DNA from: Blattamonas nauphoetae
Lineage: Eukaryota > Preaxostyla > Oxymonadida
Length of the DNA: 64,000 nt
NCBI GenBank assembly: GCA_033064195.1
Contig: JARBJD010000022.1
Span: 372,001 to 436,000 of the forward strand
Reading direction: 5' to 3'
The position numbers and the translations under genes are program-made. This document shows, piece by piece, positions 50,201-62,009 of this stretch. Position 1 is the first letter of the stretch, and every line of letters begins with the position of its first letter. The notes under the pieces are model-generated. The model did no database searches. It was not told the DNA's origin and saw only the letters and a list, made by a program, of their open reading frames with translations.

Positions 50201-50802
50201 CGAACTAGAGGAAGTAGTGTTGACATGCAGAGATTTAAAGAATGCGAGATTGTTGGTGTGTAAATGGAAGATATTAGTTCTTCAAGAGTTATTGAGGAGT
50301 TGGAAGTGAGTTTCGTGATGAAATTGAGTGAGAAACAGAGTTGAATAAGATTTGTGTGAGCCTCGCTCGGGACCATAGGAGAGAAAACTGGGCGTAATGA
50401 AGGAATGTGAGGAGGCATTAGCTGCTGTGTTAGGAGATGTGGTGGCTCAAACTTGTTTTTTGCAACCCGAGGCTTGACAACACGTTTTTCTCGGACAACA
50501 TGTTGTTTTGTTGGTTCATGGAGATCACTTGAATCGTCATCGAAAGTTATGTTCCTTTTCTGAATGCTCTGTGGTCCTGAACCTCCTTCCTGTGTGATAT
50601 AAATGAATGAATAAGAGACAATTTGATCGGATAGTAGATCGTAAACAACAGGCGCAACATTGCGGAAAAAATAATTTAGAAAGTGTTAGTCTGTGCATAC
50701 AACGTCAATTGTTTCGACAGTGGTGTTAATCCATTGAAAACCACTGTCATCATCGAAAGGTTCAAGTGATTCTTGATTCAATGCTGGAGAGTCGGATTTC
50801 AT
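47224..50802 (-). CDS. DDT-PHD-WSD chromatin-remodelling factor (ISWI accessory-like)
   Basis: Two exons; a long intron by local standards lies between TTVETIDV and EGGSGPQS (about 50600-50700). ATG 50802 starts MKSDSPALNQES. A DDT-like helical domain comes first (NLIQLCFSLNFITKL; LEELISSIYTPTISHSLNLC). A long acidic and basic disordered middle has several NLS-like stretches. A PHD zinc finger follows, CLYCQNTKGKMVPCSLCGEM then LHAWC and YCHHC, with a large Ser/Pro insertion between the last Cys pairs. A coiled coil and a WSD/WHIM-type element (LGFDSIGRTFFSFG) come next. This order is that of ACF1/BAZ/RSF-type partners of ISWI ATPases, which position nucleosomes. No bromodomain is present. 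Which ISWI partner it corresponds to cannot be decided. Confidence 0.8.
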
Positions 50803-51059
50803 AATTTAGCAGCAACAGATAAGACTCACCAACGTGAAGATTAAAAATATCCAGATTCACGTTCGAATAGAGAAAAATTAACGAGAGTGTGGCTTCTTGG
50901 CCCACTTTTTTTTCTTCGAGTTATCCTTTTCTCCTGAATCAGGTGTCAATAACAGAATACTCTCATTGTTTTAATTTACTCGCTCGGGTAAGTTTCTACT
51001 TGGAAATCGAGAGGTTGAAGACTAGTTGTTGAGGAGATGGACTCAGAATGGCAAAACAA

Positions 51060-54000
51060 TCAAGATTTTTCTTGCTGATGCTGTTTCATATTGACGATTG
51101 CAGAATCAAGAACATGATCCAGATTCTGTTCAAATTTTGCAGCGAGTAGGTAATCCTTTGAAGCCTGTTCCTTGAATTTGATCATCATGGCGAGAACATC
51201 ATCAAACTGTGGGATCGACGGAACACACAATGGGTCACAAGCAAGATGGGCCACAGACGAGATGAGGCGGAGAACAGTGTCAGTTGACGGATCGTCGCTC
51301 ACAAATTCAGTGACGTTGGAGAGATATGTGAGAGAAAGCTCAACAAATCCAGATTTTGCGAGATCAATTTTGAAGAAGGGCTTGAGGGCAAGATTGTAAC
51401 AAACAGAGACGATCTCGTTTCCGAACGGGAGCTGATCAAATCGAGTTCTGTCTGTGAGGAAGTATTGAAGCGCTGTGATTACGAGTGGGATGATGTTGAA
51501 CGTGTGGAGCGCCCCAGGCTCTGTCGACTCCTTCACAATGTTGATCAGAATCCCGCTCGCAAAGAGGACGCTGTCCGGAGTGGGTTTGGCTTTCATCTGG
51601 TCCGTTATTTTGATTTCCAACCCCAAACTGTTCTTTACTGTCAGATTCTCACTTGTTACCCAAGTTCCGATGATTTTGGAGAGTTCTTTGATGAACGAAG
51701 GTTGGGTCATGAAAGGGATTGATCCACGATGCAGAGAGAGGTTCATCAGGGCAGCCAGTGAGCGCTCAAAGAAAGGGTCTGAGACGGAATATGTCGTTTT
51801 CACAGGGTTGTACTGTGCGATGGATCTTTGAAGGGATTCAAACGAGATGTTGAGGATTGCTTGGGTGGCAACGATGTTGAGGGAGTCTTCAGAACCTGTG
51901 AGACTGACCACACCCTTCAACAGTTCAGTGACGAGAAGAGAATTCGACTTGTGTGTTTGATAAAGGTCAATTATGATCTCGACAATTCCAGCTTTCGCGA
52001 ACTCCACTTGACACGGAGAGAATGACACGCATGGATTGATAACCAGAGAGATCGAAGTGGCGATGTTGTCCGGTTTTTTGGAAAGGTCCTTGAGTAGCTC
52101 GACGAGAATAGGGATCATCTGACGAGAGATGAAGATCTGCACGTTTCTCGGCTCCAAAAGAAGGTTTCGGCACGTCTTGACCAGACGAGACTGCATGTCT
52201 TCGTTCCCCTTCGAAGTCGTCAGGAGACTGGTCAGCCAATCAATCACACCTGTGTCTGCTCCACTTTCGTCCTGAAGAATGATCCGATTCAGATGGAGAT
52301 CGGCAGCGAGATTGGTGAAACACACCAAAAGGCGGGAGTTTAGGAAGCTTCGATCGCGAATCTGAGCGTCCTTGATGATGTCCTGCAGTGCGAGGAGGAT
52401 CTTCTTCGAGTCAATCAGTTTCTTCTGGTCGGGGAAGATCAGACACAGAGAGAGAAGATTGACCAACGAATCAAATGTCGTGCTCCGTTCTGTTTGCTCG
52501 TCGATCTGTTCGAGAATAATTGGAGCAGCGTTGGCTTTCACAAACGGGACAGCGAGTGTCTGAAGATTTGAGAAGATTCCGAGACTCAATATCTTCGCAG
52601 AGAGTGTCTTGACATCCTGGACGTAGATGGGATATCGAAAGGAGAGTTGGAGGAGAAGATCAGGAATCGTCTGTTCTGAGATGATGGCTAAGCTGCACCC
52701 TTTGTGAAGCGTGAGGTTGAAGAGAGTAGTCAAGGAGAAGTTGGAGGAAGTCGCGATTGTTCTGAGAAGAGGATTGGCTGGATCCAAAAGTTTGATTGGT
52801 TCGATTCTGACGATGTTCAAGACGGCAAAAAGAGAGGTTATGGAATTGTGAGTTATGAAAGATTGATGGACCGATGGAAGAAGCGAGAATGAGCAGAAGA
52901 TTGACGAGATTTGATAAACACTGTTTGCGAGAAGTTGCGACTGTTCCATCTGGCCCTGTTGCTCCAAACTCTTCGTCAGACCATCCACCAATTCCATACA
53001 CATTGTTGTGAGTGGTTTGAGTGTGTTGAGATCAACAAGAGTCTGAGAAAAGCCCATCGATGAGAGAGATGCCAACATCGACAGAACGAGGTTGGTCACA
53101 TCTGGATTATCAATCCCCGTCTTCTGGAGGACAGAACAAAGCGTTGGAATGAGAGGTCCTTCGACGAGTTGGCGGAGATGAGGCTTTGGAGTTTTTTCGG
53201 GCGGAGATGTGAAGAGGAGTGATGAGATCGTTTGGAGAATTGAGCGGGTGATGGCCGGTCCGACATTGTCGGTGCACAAAATGTCATAAAATCGAGAAAA
53301 AACTGTGGTTGAGGAGAAAGAGGAGCAGAAAGTCGAGTTTGATGACAACAATCGGACGAATGTGAGTGAAGAGATGAAGAGGAATGTGTGAACATCTTTC
53401 GAGACAACGCAATCAGTGAGAGCGATTGACAGATGATCAATCGTGTCCGGTGATTCCAAGACAGATTTGATGTTGGGTTTCGAATGAAGGCAGGTGAACA
53501 TCAGAATCAGCAAGATGGCCAGGTTGGAGTTGAGAGGAACTGAGGCGTGCAGTTTCAGAACCAGTTTGTTGACGGTGGATTCGTCAAATAGTTGCTCGAC
53601 GAGTTGAGAGTGGTCTTTGACGAGAAGAAGAAATTGGACGACGAGCTGGTCGACATGGTTATTGGTTTGACTTGTGTCGGAGAGAACTGATTTGATGAAG
53701 AGAGAGAGTTCTGGTGACAAGAGCAGAGCAACAACTCGAGCGATCCCAACACTTTCCGATTGGAGTTCCGCGTCAAGAACAGCATTAAGGAGCGAAAAGA
53801 CGTGTTGGATGGCGAGAAGTGCTGATTCTGAGTGGAAGGTCCACATGTGTTGGAGAAGCTGACCAACCATTCCGAGGGATGAGATGAAGACTGGATTGTT
53901 GCCAAGGGACGCTCTGAAAGTGGTTGAATGGGTGCTGAGAAGTTTGATGATCAGAATAACGACAGATGTTGATTCGACGATAGAATCGACATGGACAGCA

Positions 54001-56433
54001 TGTTTCCAGCTGATTTTAGTTCTGTCAATGCTGCCAGATGTGTTAACAATCATCTTGACGAGTGATGAAAGAAGAGTGGACATGCAAAGAACAAGTTTGC
54101 TGTCGTTTTCGCCACTGCTGGACAATTTAGAAAGAAAAGTGTCGTTGTTTGTCATCTGCCAGACAGTCCAGAGTAACGGATGGATGCTTTCGATGAGGTC
54201 GTTTTCTTCATTTTCCGAACTTGGAGTGTCTCCCCCCAGTTTCGATGTGAGGAGCGAGAAGATGAACGACAGAGCTGTATCCACAAGACCCAAGTCCATC
54301 ACTTTCTGCATACATGCTTCGTCTTTCTGAACAATCGTCAGAAAGAGGAGAGCAAGTTGGACAATCGAATCCACTCTCGGATTTTGAATATGGGCCTCCG
54401 AAAAAGTGAGGAGAGACGAGAAAAAGCCGTTTTCGACGAGCCCCATCAAGAACCGGGGTTGATGCTGGGCTGCCTTCAAAAGTACTTCGAAGAGGAAGGA
54501 GACAGACGACACAGTTTCAAGGCTAAGCTCGTCCTTCCCAAGTTTGGAGGAGATGGCAGTGATGATCGAGTCCATGCCTTGTTCCCCGATGAGCGGGATT
54601 ACCTCATCAGGTGAATGGGAGACAAGCGACAGGATGCAGCTGGCAATGTGGATGAGAGCGTCTGGAGGGAGTTTTGAGTCGATGTACAGAGAGGTGAGGA
54701 AGGATGTGATGACGATTGGTTGGTCGTTGATCAGGAGAGAGTCGAGGAAGAACGAGGAGTTTTGGGGGATGGACGAGAGACGAGCGAGAATAAAGCAGAG
54801 CTTGGTGAGGAGATGAGGAGATGTGATTTTGGGAGATGAGAGGCATGAACAGATCGAAGGGATCACTGATGATTGAGAAAGAAGTTGTGGGAATGATTCT
54901 GACAGAGAAAAGGTCAATCACAGAGGAGTGGCAGACCATGTTCAGAATGCTGAGCAAGAAAAGAGACGCTCAACCCAAATAATGTTTCATGCAACGCTCT
55001 TTCTGCATTGTCTTCGTCATCCCCAGGAGCCGCGAAATAAGCCGACGACGTTTTGATTATGGACAGGAAGATAGACACCATATTTTTGTCCAATTTGGTC
55101 GTAACAGGTGCAATGGAGAGAATTTGAATAGCAGCCACTTTATCAAAGGGTGTTTTGAAGTTGGGAAAGACTGTGGTGATTGTGGAGACGATCGGTGGCT
55201 CAATTGAGAAGTTGAAGAGGAGGTGTGGATGTGTTTCTGGAAATCGAGAGAGAAAAGAAAAAATGGGAGAGAAAAAACTATTCTTTGAGATTTTGTGAAG
55301 ACTTTGGAGAATTGGAGACGGTGTTGTCGATTCTGACAGTTCTTGACTCAGAAAAGAGATGACAGCTGGTGGGAAGAGGTCAGTTGCAGAGACTTCTGGG
55401 AGATGTGTGAATGAAGTCTATACAAACCGGGTGACATGATGGTATGATTAAGAATGCTGACGAGGTGTTCTCGAACGAGACGATGATGTAAATATGGACT
55501 GAGCGGGCTTGTTTTATTGAATGAATCAAGGAAGTCATTCTTAATAAAGTGTTTTGCACATCCTTCGATGATATGAGTGAAATAGATAGAGGGAAACCTG
55601 AAGATGCAGCTGCTTGAAGTATTTCCAGGAAAACAACACCATCGGGGAGAGTTTCGGGAGCTCCAAGACAAGACGATATTAACTTGATGATTGATAGCAT
55701 ATTTACATCAGTGACAAAACGAGATGAGAAAGTCTTGGAGGCTGAGACATGACGAAGAGATGCGTCAGACATATCTGGAAGCATTGCTTAATGAGCTGGA
55801 CAATGAATGGCCGGTGATCTTTCGACCCATTTGTGTAATTTTCAAAAAGTATTGACGCCATGCCAGCTTCTAAGTGAAGTTTGAGGATAGTTTCTAAATG
55901 GAGTGGCTGAGATTCGAAGAAAATAAACCTGTAGACATCGTTTTGCTAAGAAAAAGGAGAGCAAGGGTCGTTACCGTCTCTTCGTGAGAGGTTTTTAGGA
56001 GTGTTGAAAAAATGGCGGTTTGGTTGGTTGATTTCTTCAAAGCTGGGAGGTCGAAATCTTGAGAAATAACATGGTAAAAATGGCGATACTGTCGTTAATG
56101 ATGAAAAACAAAGTGTTGAACAAGGCGAGAATATCAATTGAATCATCGCAGGTGCTGGAGAGGAACGGAAAAGAGAAAAGGTTGCCAAATAGGAGAGAGA
56201 AATGTGATGAGAGAAAAAAGGATACCCAATCATTGTGGATAAATGGTCAATCAGATTATCCACATTTGGAAACGATATCACTTTGCTATCGACAGTTTGG
56301 ATCCATTCTTCACATTGAGGACGAAGTTGGAAGATGTCATCGAGTTGTTCCAAAATTATCGCATCAGACAAAGAAAGAAGTGGATTCTCGTCTGAAAACT
56401 AGAAGATGTGGAGAGTTTGCACAAACCTGACAT
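51060..56433 (-). CDS. Large armadillo/HEAT-like repeat protein
   Basis: A 3.9-kb last exon (54917-51060) preceded by several small exons. The first exon is only seven coding bases (ATGTCAG); a 37-nt intron then restores MSDENPLLSLSDAIILEQL. Nearly the whole product, about 1,700 residues, is Leu/Ile/Val/Ser helical repeats in the ARM/HEAT style (for example LALLFLTIVQKDEACMQKVM and LLLQLSFRYP). There is no catalytic motif, signal or membrane segment. Such solenoids act as scaffolds, for instance in cilia, transport or signalling. I cannot name an orthologue. It is divergently transcribed from CK2 beta with 73 bp between start codons, so the two may share a promoter. Confidence 0.75.
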
Positions 56434-56506
56434 TCGAGTCAAGATCAAACCTCAATCCAATTTCTTCAACGAAGAACACCACCACACGGCGAATTCACAT
56501 TGCTCA

Positions 56507-57409
56507 ATGACCGCAATTTCCCACATTAATGATAGTCCACAAATTCAAGCGCAATCACAACAAGATTCAATCCAAGAGAATTGGGTACGGTGGTTCTGTT
56601 CCCTGACGGGAAATGATTGGTATTGTGTGATCCCAAGGGAGTTTATCGAAAAAGAATCAAACCTTATTGGACTTCACACACAAATCAAGGGATATAATAA
56701 AGCTCTCAATGAAATACTTGATCTGCGAGACTATGACGGTTTCCAATCCTCCCGTTTTGGTCATCTCCTTTTCTCGCTTAGATGCTTCATCTGATGTTGA
56801 TAGCCAGTCTCTCAAAAGAAATACTGTCTCTCTGTTCAACCTTCTCCATGCTCGCTTCATCACAACTCCAATTGGACTGGAAATGATGGTTTCTCCTCGT
56901 TTTATATTTCATCACGTTCCATGTAGAGTCTTAAGTTCCTTCAAAAAGCTTTCGGAGTGTGTCCACGTGTCATGTGCGATTCTCAAGCACTCCTGCCAAT
57001 CGGACAGAGCTCTCAATGTAACAAAGGATATGTTCTCCTCTATTGTCCGAAATGTGAAGACTTGTATATTCCACCTTCCTTGATCCACCAAACTATTGAC
57101 GGGGCTGCATTCGGCCCATCATTTCCACATCTCTTTCTCTTCGAATATCCACTTCTTGTGCCTCCAATATCCAAGCCACGGACTCATAATCTACCCGCTC
57201 TTGAAATGCTACCTTCAACCTCTTCGTGTAATTCTATTCGTCCTGACAGATTCCCATCAAAAATCTACGGCTTCTCCCTCCATTGTGGAATGCACCATCA
57301 TCTCATACGATGGATTGAAGATCGAGAAATGGCGAAAAAACATCGGATTGCAGAGTATAACGATGCTATTTTGACTCTTCAAGCAAGAAAAGCAAACGAT
57401 CCTGGTTGA
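56507..57409 (+). CDS. CSNK2B: Casein kinase 2 regulatory beta subunit
   Basis: Three exons; introns are removed after DLRDYD (43 nt) and EMM (47 nt). Landmarks are unmistakable: WVRWFCSLTGNDWYC at the N-terminal helices, FNLLHARFITTPIGLEMM, then FGVCPRVMC and LYCPKCEDLY, which supply the four cysteines of the zinc-mediated dimer, and DGAAFGPSFPHLFL. YGFSLH ends the conserved core. An extra segment of about 35 residues separates FPHLFLFEYP from the YGF end. The acidic loop and the autophosphorylation Ser stretch of animal CK2 beta are not obvious. The protein assembles the CK2 tetramer and tunes substrate choice. ATG 56507 is the nearest in-frame start before the core. Confidence 0.95.
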
Positions 57410-57489
57410 CACGCGAAATGTCTGATAAAACGTGGGCCATTGGAGCTTTTGGTAAAAGAATGCATTCAAAACTCCGTGGATAGATTGAA

Positions 57490-58293
57490 TCAAGAAAATA
57501 TCTTCGAACGGATCTTTTCGAGCAAGTTTTCTGTTTTGTTGGAATTATAGCAAATTGCCGATAACCCAGAAACAATCCCTTGTCCAAGTCTCGCTTCAAC
57601 AAAGTGTTCGGATTTGTGTTGGTCAATTGAGGAGGGATCGTTCAATTTTGTGGTATTTTTTGTCAACATTTTTGGTGAAGAATAATACCTTGGCTTGTTC
57701 AGGAACGATCGTAGAAAGGCGTAAAATTGTTGGAGTTTGATTAAATACTGGACTGTTTGCACAGAAAGTGACCATGTCACGAAGAATCTGGAGAAAGTGA
57801 ACGAGAAGAGGATGAAACCATATCCAGGTCAGGTGTTGGTTGTCCAGGCGATGCTGGATAAAATTCTATTGAAAATATTGCAGTTGTCCCATTTACAAAT
57901 TCAAATAGTAATCGTTGAGATAAGCACGAGTCAAGCGAACGGACTGCAGCAGATCGAGCAAAGATGGTAACAAACGGAAAACATCAATCGACGATCCAAA
58001 TCGCGAAGCAATGGTCCTTTGTGAAGGCTGTGCAGCGTTTTCGATTGGTAGATCTGGACGACCGAATGAAAACAAGGCTAGTAGAATATTGAAGAGATCA
58101 CGTGAGCCTGGAGGAGGCGGAGTCCAATACTATAGGTCATGAAGAATGATGGACGAAGAAATGATACGTATTTAATCTTGTTGGGTTGAGTTTCTCGAGA
58201 GATAGCATCTGTCGTCGCTTCATCAATGGTAAAGATCTGGGAAGAAAGAATTACACATACAACAAGAAAGGGACACACCGAATGAGTTGCCAT
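57490..58293 (-). CDS. Multi-exon gene, unrecognised
   Basis: Splicing from ATG 58293 gives MATHS joined by a 42-nt intron to QIFTIDEATTDAISRETQ, then a second intron to YYWTPPPPGSRDLFNILLAL. The next stretch (FGRPDLPIENAAQPSQRT; IDVFRLLPSLLDLLQS) is convincing coding sequence. Beyond 57890 the exon pattern is uncertain; a last exon with LGQGIVSGLSAICYN ends at TGA 57490, or the gene may run to 57366 in another frame, overlapping the 3' end of CK2 beta. The product is soluble and helical with no recognised domain. The start codon lies 20 bp from that of the divergent DTWD1 gene, a sign of a shared promoter. Confidence 0.55.
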
Positions 58294-58313
58294 TCTGATT
58301 GAAGTCGGACAGA

Positions 58314-59240
58314 ATGAGGGAGACCCTTTCTAACTTTTTGTTCACGTCTCAATCATCCCCCTCTCAAGTAATATCATTCTCAATGACAGCCCCTCATGAA
58401 CTTGATGATTTATCTCAGAATCTCTCAGAAACACAGGACAAAAAACCGTCTGAATACATTTCTTCTATCCCTGAAGAATCGAGCTTCTCCTCTCTGAAAT
58501 TGTCTCCATATCATTTTTCTACACGACAAACATGTCTTACGTGCAAAAAATCTGCCTTAATGTATTGTTATAGGTGCATGAAACCATTCCCCTCAGTTCC
58601 TGTTCCTTCGCTCAACCTTCCACTCCCCCTTCACATCATCCATCATCCCAAAGAGAAAAAGTCGAAGAGTACTGCCATCCATGCTATGGTACTCGCTCCA
58701 AATGACACCAGAATCCATGAATTTCCAGATTTTCCTCCTTTTGACCCAAACGAAACACTCTGTCTCTTCCCTTCTCCAGATTCAAAGCTTGTGTCAGAGT
58801 TAGATCTCTCTAAATTCAAACAAGTTGTGTTTATTGATTCGACTTGGAGCCAAACTAAGCAAATATGTGCCCATCCTCGTGTCCAAGCCCTGACTAAAGT
58901 CAGAATCCAAAATCATCGAACCCACTTCTGGCGAGTCCAAGATGAATCACCTGAATTTCTAGCCACGATCGAAGCAATCTATTATTTCTATAAAGAATTC
59001 CATGAAGCAACTCATGGAGGGAAATACGATGGTGAGTTTGACGATCTCCTTTATTTCTTTGCTTACACTTACGAACACATCCAGTCTGTCTTTACCAATG
59101 ACCTCACAAAACTTCCTTCCAAAAAATTCAAGAAAGAGTACCTTAGAAGTCGTCAAACTGATTCTTCAGAGACCCCATCATCATCTCCCCAAGAAACAGA
59201 ACAGGATGAAAAACAATCTGATACACCTCACAAGCAATGA
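58314..59240 (+). CDS. DTWD1: DTW-domain tRNA-uridine aminocarboxypropyltransferase (DTWD1-like)
   Basis: An intronless gene of about 308 codons. The family uses S-adenosylmethionine to place an acp3 group on uridine in tRNA. A Cys cluster (CLTCKKSALMYCYRC) is followed by the lipid-like LPLPLHIIHHPKEKKSKSTA segment. The catalytic signature FIDSTWSQTKQI lies near residue 173-184, where DSTW is the DTWD1 form of the DTW motif. RTHFWRVQ and FLATIEAIYYFY complete the fold. A Ser/Glu-rich tail closes it. ATG 58314 is the first in frame; an alternative Met at 58383 precedes the conserved part more closely. It shares a 20-bp divergent interval with the unrecognised gene on the minus strand. Confidence 0.9.
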   Translation: MRETLSNFLFTSQSSPSQVISFSMTAPHELDDLSQNLSETQDKKPSEYISSIPEESSFSSLKLSPYHFSTRQTCLTCKKSALMYCYRCMKPFPSVPVPSLNLPLPLHIIHHPKEKKSKSTAIHAMVLAPNDTRIHEFPDFPPFDPNETLCLFPSPDSKLVSELDLSKFKQVVFIDSTWSQTKQICAHPRVQALTKVRIQNHRTHFWRVQDESPEFLATIEAIYYFYKEFHEATHGGKYDGEFDDLLYFFAYTYEHIQSVFTNDLTKLPSKKFKKEYLRSRQTDSSETPSSSPQETEQDEKQSDTPHKQ

Positions 59241-59312
59241 TATTTGCATCTCTGAGTGGTTTTGTGACAAGAATATTGAGATGGTTGGAAGTGAATTGGC
59301 CCAATAAATAAT

Positions 59313-59999
59313 TTAAGGTTTTGGTTGCGAACACTGGTAGCAATCGACGCGTCGAGAGTAATTATGAGATTGGCATGCTGGGCAGATCCAGTCACCATCT
59401 CTCATTTCACGTCGACCGCGGGTTTTCGGTTGTGCAGCTGGTGCACTGGCGTTGCATCGTTTGCATGATGTGCGGAATGCATAATTCAAAAAATGGCATG
59501 CTGTGAAGTCATGAGGTACAGAAAAGCGATATACAAGGGCAACTCCAATCTTCAGTAACTACGACAGAGATAACTGATGAAGACAGACAAACCTTGATTT
59601 TGAGAAGCTGCTTGATTAATTTGGCGAAGTGAATGACATTTAAAGCAGGCAGTTCTAGAAATATACAGATATATTTATTGCGGATAAGAAATCGTCGAAA
59701 TCACACCGATAAGAGTAGTTGATTGTCCGACATTTTTCACACACCCTGGCAAAATGAAGAGAAATTTTGGATATCAAACCAATCACCTTCGCGATAATTT
59801 ATCTCATGGCTTCTTTCACTGTAGTGTGGAACTTTGTCTTCACGAGGCGCGTGACAGCTGAAACAGGCTTTTCTTGATGAATAGTTGTAAGCTTGGCAGC
59901 TCTAAAAGAAGATGAGATATGGATGATGAATTTGGTAAATATTTTGAATGGAGTGATTCTTCATACAGGACACGTCCAACTTCCTTGTCCACTACTCAT
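59313..59999 (-). CDS. Four-finger RanBP2-type zinc-finger protein
   Basis: Six exons that must be spliced to be seen; five introns of about 34-60 nt. From ATG 59999: finger 1 WTCPSCQAYNYSSRKACFSC, finger 2 WVCEKCRTINYSYRTACFKC, finger 3 WSCPSCHFLNYAFRTSCKRC and finger 4 WICPACQSHNYSRRVDCYQC, then SQPKP and TAA at 59313. Each has the W-x-C-x2-C-x10-C-x2-C pattern, the N-Y core and an Arg, as in RanBP2/ZRANB fingers that bind single-stranded RNA or ubiquitin. Introns interrupt the first three fingers, always after the first Cys pair has begun. Total length is about 155 residues, nearly all zinc finger. A role in RNA binding is likely from the Asn/Arg pattern, but the exact target is unknown. 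Confidence 0.85.
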
Positions 60000-60259
60000 G
60001 GTACACGAGATCGTTTCCCCAAAATGGAAGTTTCACGATTTGTCATCATGAAGCGAACTCATGAATGACTTGATGAATCTCAAAACTGTTCAGATTATGA
60101 ATTAATTCCTTTATGAATGCCATAATCATCCACCGTTGTTGAGAAAAAATAAATTTGATTTGACCGAAATTAAGAAGGATTGTCCTACGTTCCCCGTGGT
60201 GCAGCGGAACAAGACCATACCACGGATAACAATGACTACGAACTGAAGTGAGAAAGGGT

Positions 60260-61414
60260 TTATGCTGACAAGCTTTGCTCGATTTTGACGCAGGCCATTT
60301 CCAGCATCTGTGATGACGATGAAAAGAGAGATAGAGACAGACATTCACAATTGCATTTTCATTTTCCACACGTTCAGCCTTAGATTCCTGCAAAAAGTGA
60401 AGATGATATGGATATATACGTTCATTTGTGTCTTGAATTGCTTCGCGATTTCGTCAAGTTTTTGTTTCAAGAAAGTTCCAATTTCATCGCGTTTCTAAGA
60501 AGAAAGAACTTGAGAAAGATCAAATGAGGCTATACAGATTTTTGATCCGATAGGTCTGTGTAGAGAGACTTGCATTCAGAAGCGAATGAATCGACGTCAC
60601 GTTTCACTAGAAAGAAATATATAGATATTGTTAATACTTCGCTCAGCATTAGTTTCTCCGATTTTCATCAATTTCTCATTGGCCTTTTGCATTTCCTCTT
60701 TCACAGTTTCTTCAAGTTTTGCGACTGCTTCTCCGGATTGTGATTGATTTGAGAATTGCTGGCTGAAGAAAAGAAAGAAAAAGAAAAGAAATACTATAGT
60801 TTATTTGAGAGTTCATTGATACTATGTGACAAAGCTTCATGGGCCTGAATATGACGCTCGTAGAGATTCTGCATCTCAGATTCGAACCGTTCGCCAAGGA
60901 GGACAATTGTTTCGTTTGTTTGGTGCTCATAATCAGAAAGGGAATCTTGTGTTGATTGAATAAGATTCTGTTGAGCACGAATGTGTTGTCTGATGTTCTC
61001 AATGTTCTCGTTGAGTTGATCCTTCATTTGAGGGACCCTCTGTAGAAGAAAAAGTCGCGGACACATGAACAGGATCAAAAATAACGCACCTCTGCAAGTT
61101 GTTGAATTTGTGCTTTGCATTGATTTGCCGATTCCTGGTTTGACGATGGTGATGAATGAAACACGTGTGCGGGAGAAATTATGAAAAAAGTGGAGAGAAC
61201 AACAAACAGTTTTACGTTCACTCATTCCACTTTGATATTGCTGAAGAATATTGCTGAGATCGCGAGTTCGTTCTGAGTGATGAAAGTGAGGAAATCTCTC
61301 CGAATACAAACCACCAGAATGGCCGGATGATCTTGTGGGAGAATATGTCTGCTTTGTGCCAGATAATGAGGAAGAAGTCCCTCCATAACTGAACCTTGTT
61401 GAATTGAATTGCAT
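60260..61414 (-). CDS. SF-assemblin/giardin-type striated fibre protein
   Basis: Seven or so exons. A Ser/Thr/Gly/Arg-rich head (MQFNSTRFSYGGTSS, with SPTRSS) precedes a continuous coiled coil: KAQIQQLAERVPQMKDQLNE, IENIRQHIRAQQNLIQSTQ, then AVAKLEETVKEEMQKANEK, and KRDEIGTFLKQKLDEIAKQF. The end ENAIVNMLEMACVKIEQSL is the conserved C-terminal block of SF-assemblins. These proteins form striated fibres along flagellar microtubular roots in algae and excavates such as Giardia. Each junction restores the heptad frame, with introns of about 30-75 nt. Start 61414 is chosen because a head of this kind is typical; an in-frame ATG at 61474 would add 20 residues. Stop TAA 60260. Confidence 0.78.
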
Positions 61415-61592
61415 CCAAACAAAATTATGGAGTTGGGTCCATCGATGGGATGAAGCTTCGTAAATCCCCGTCATGATGTCGTAAAATTGTGAATAGTTCA
61501 CATAACGTGTCGACAGTACTCAATAAGGGCTAGACAGTGGTGAACACTCGAAAATTGTTTGAAGAGGAATAAAGAGTCGTGAAATGAAACAA

Positions 61593-61938
61593 TTAAGATA
61601 ACCCAGCTTCTCTCAAGCCATCAATCAGATATCTGTCGTAATTTGTAGTCAAGTATCCCCGTTGCCAGTGAAGAACTGAAATTGATTTTACGTGTTGTTT
61701 CGAATAAGGTAGGAGGCAAGCCAGTGGAGTGGATTAAGCGGAAACTCTGAACTTGATGGTTTTTCTGAAGGTGAGGGAGAATTAATGCATGTTCTAAAAT
61801 GGAGGAGGCGAACACACCTGCTTCTTTCAGAAGAGCTTCGAGGGCAGGAAGAAGCTGAGGCATGACGTGCTCGTCAAGATATTCCCGAGTGCTTAGAACT
61901 TCTTGATCAAATATCTCATCAGATTCATCCATTGTCAT
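61593..61938 (-). CDS. Dpy-30/RIIa-like dimerisation domain protein
   Basis: A small three-exon gene of about 75 residues. REYLDEHVMPQLLPALEALL is the first Dpy-30 helix. A 53-nt intron removes a frame-breaking stretch, giving KEAEKPSSSEFPLNPLHWLA and SYLIRNN, the second helix with the W-L-A-x-Y-L pattern. A 59-nt intron then adds YLIDGLREAGLS and TAA at 61593; without it the frame stops just after RNN. The motif dimerises and docks on amphipathic helices in the COMPASS complex and in many ciliary proteins (adenylate kinase 7, radial-spoke parts). It may be a DPY30 orthologue or a ciliary paralogue; size favours DPY30-like. It is divergent from clathrin heavy chain, 90 bp apart. Confidence 0.8.
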
Positions 61939-62009
61939 CGGTTCGGTCGAACGTTCTCCCCTTACTTTTTATTGGATTGCATAAATTCCTCTTTTGCCCT
62001 GATCCCGAA

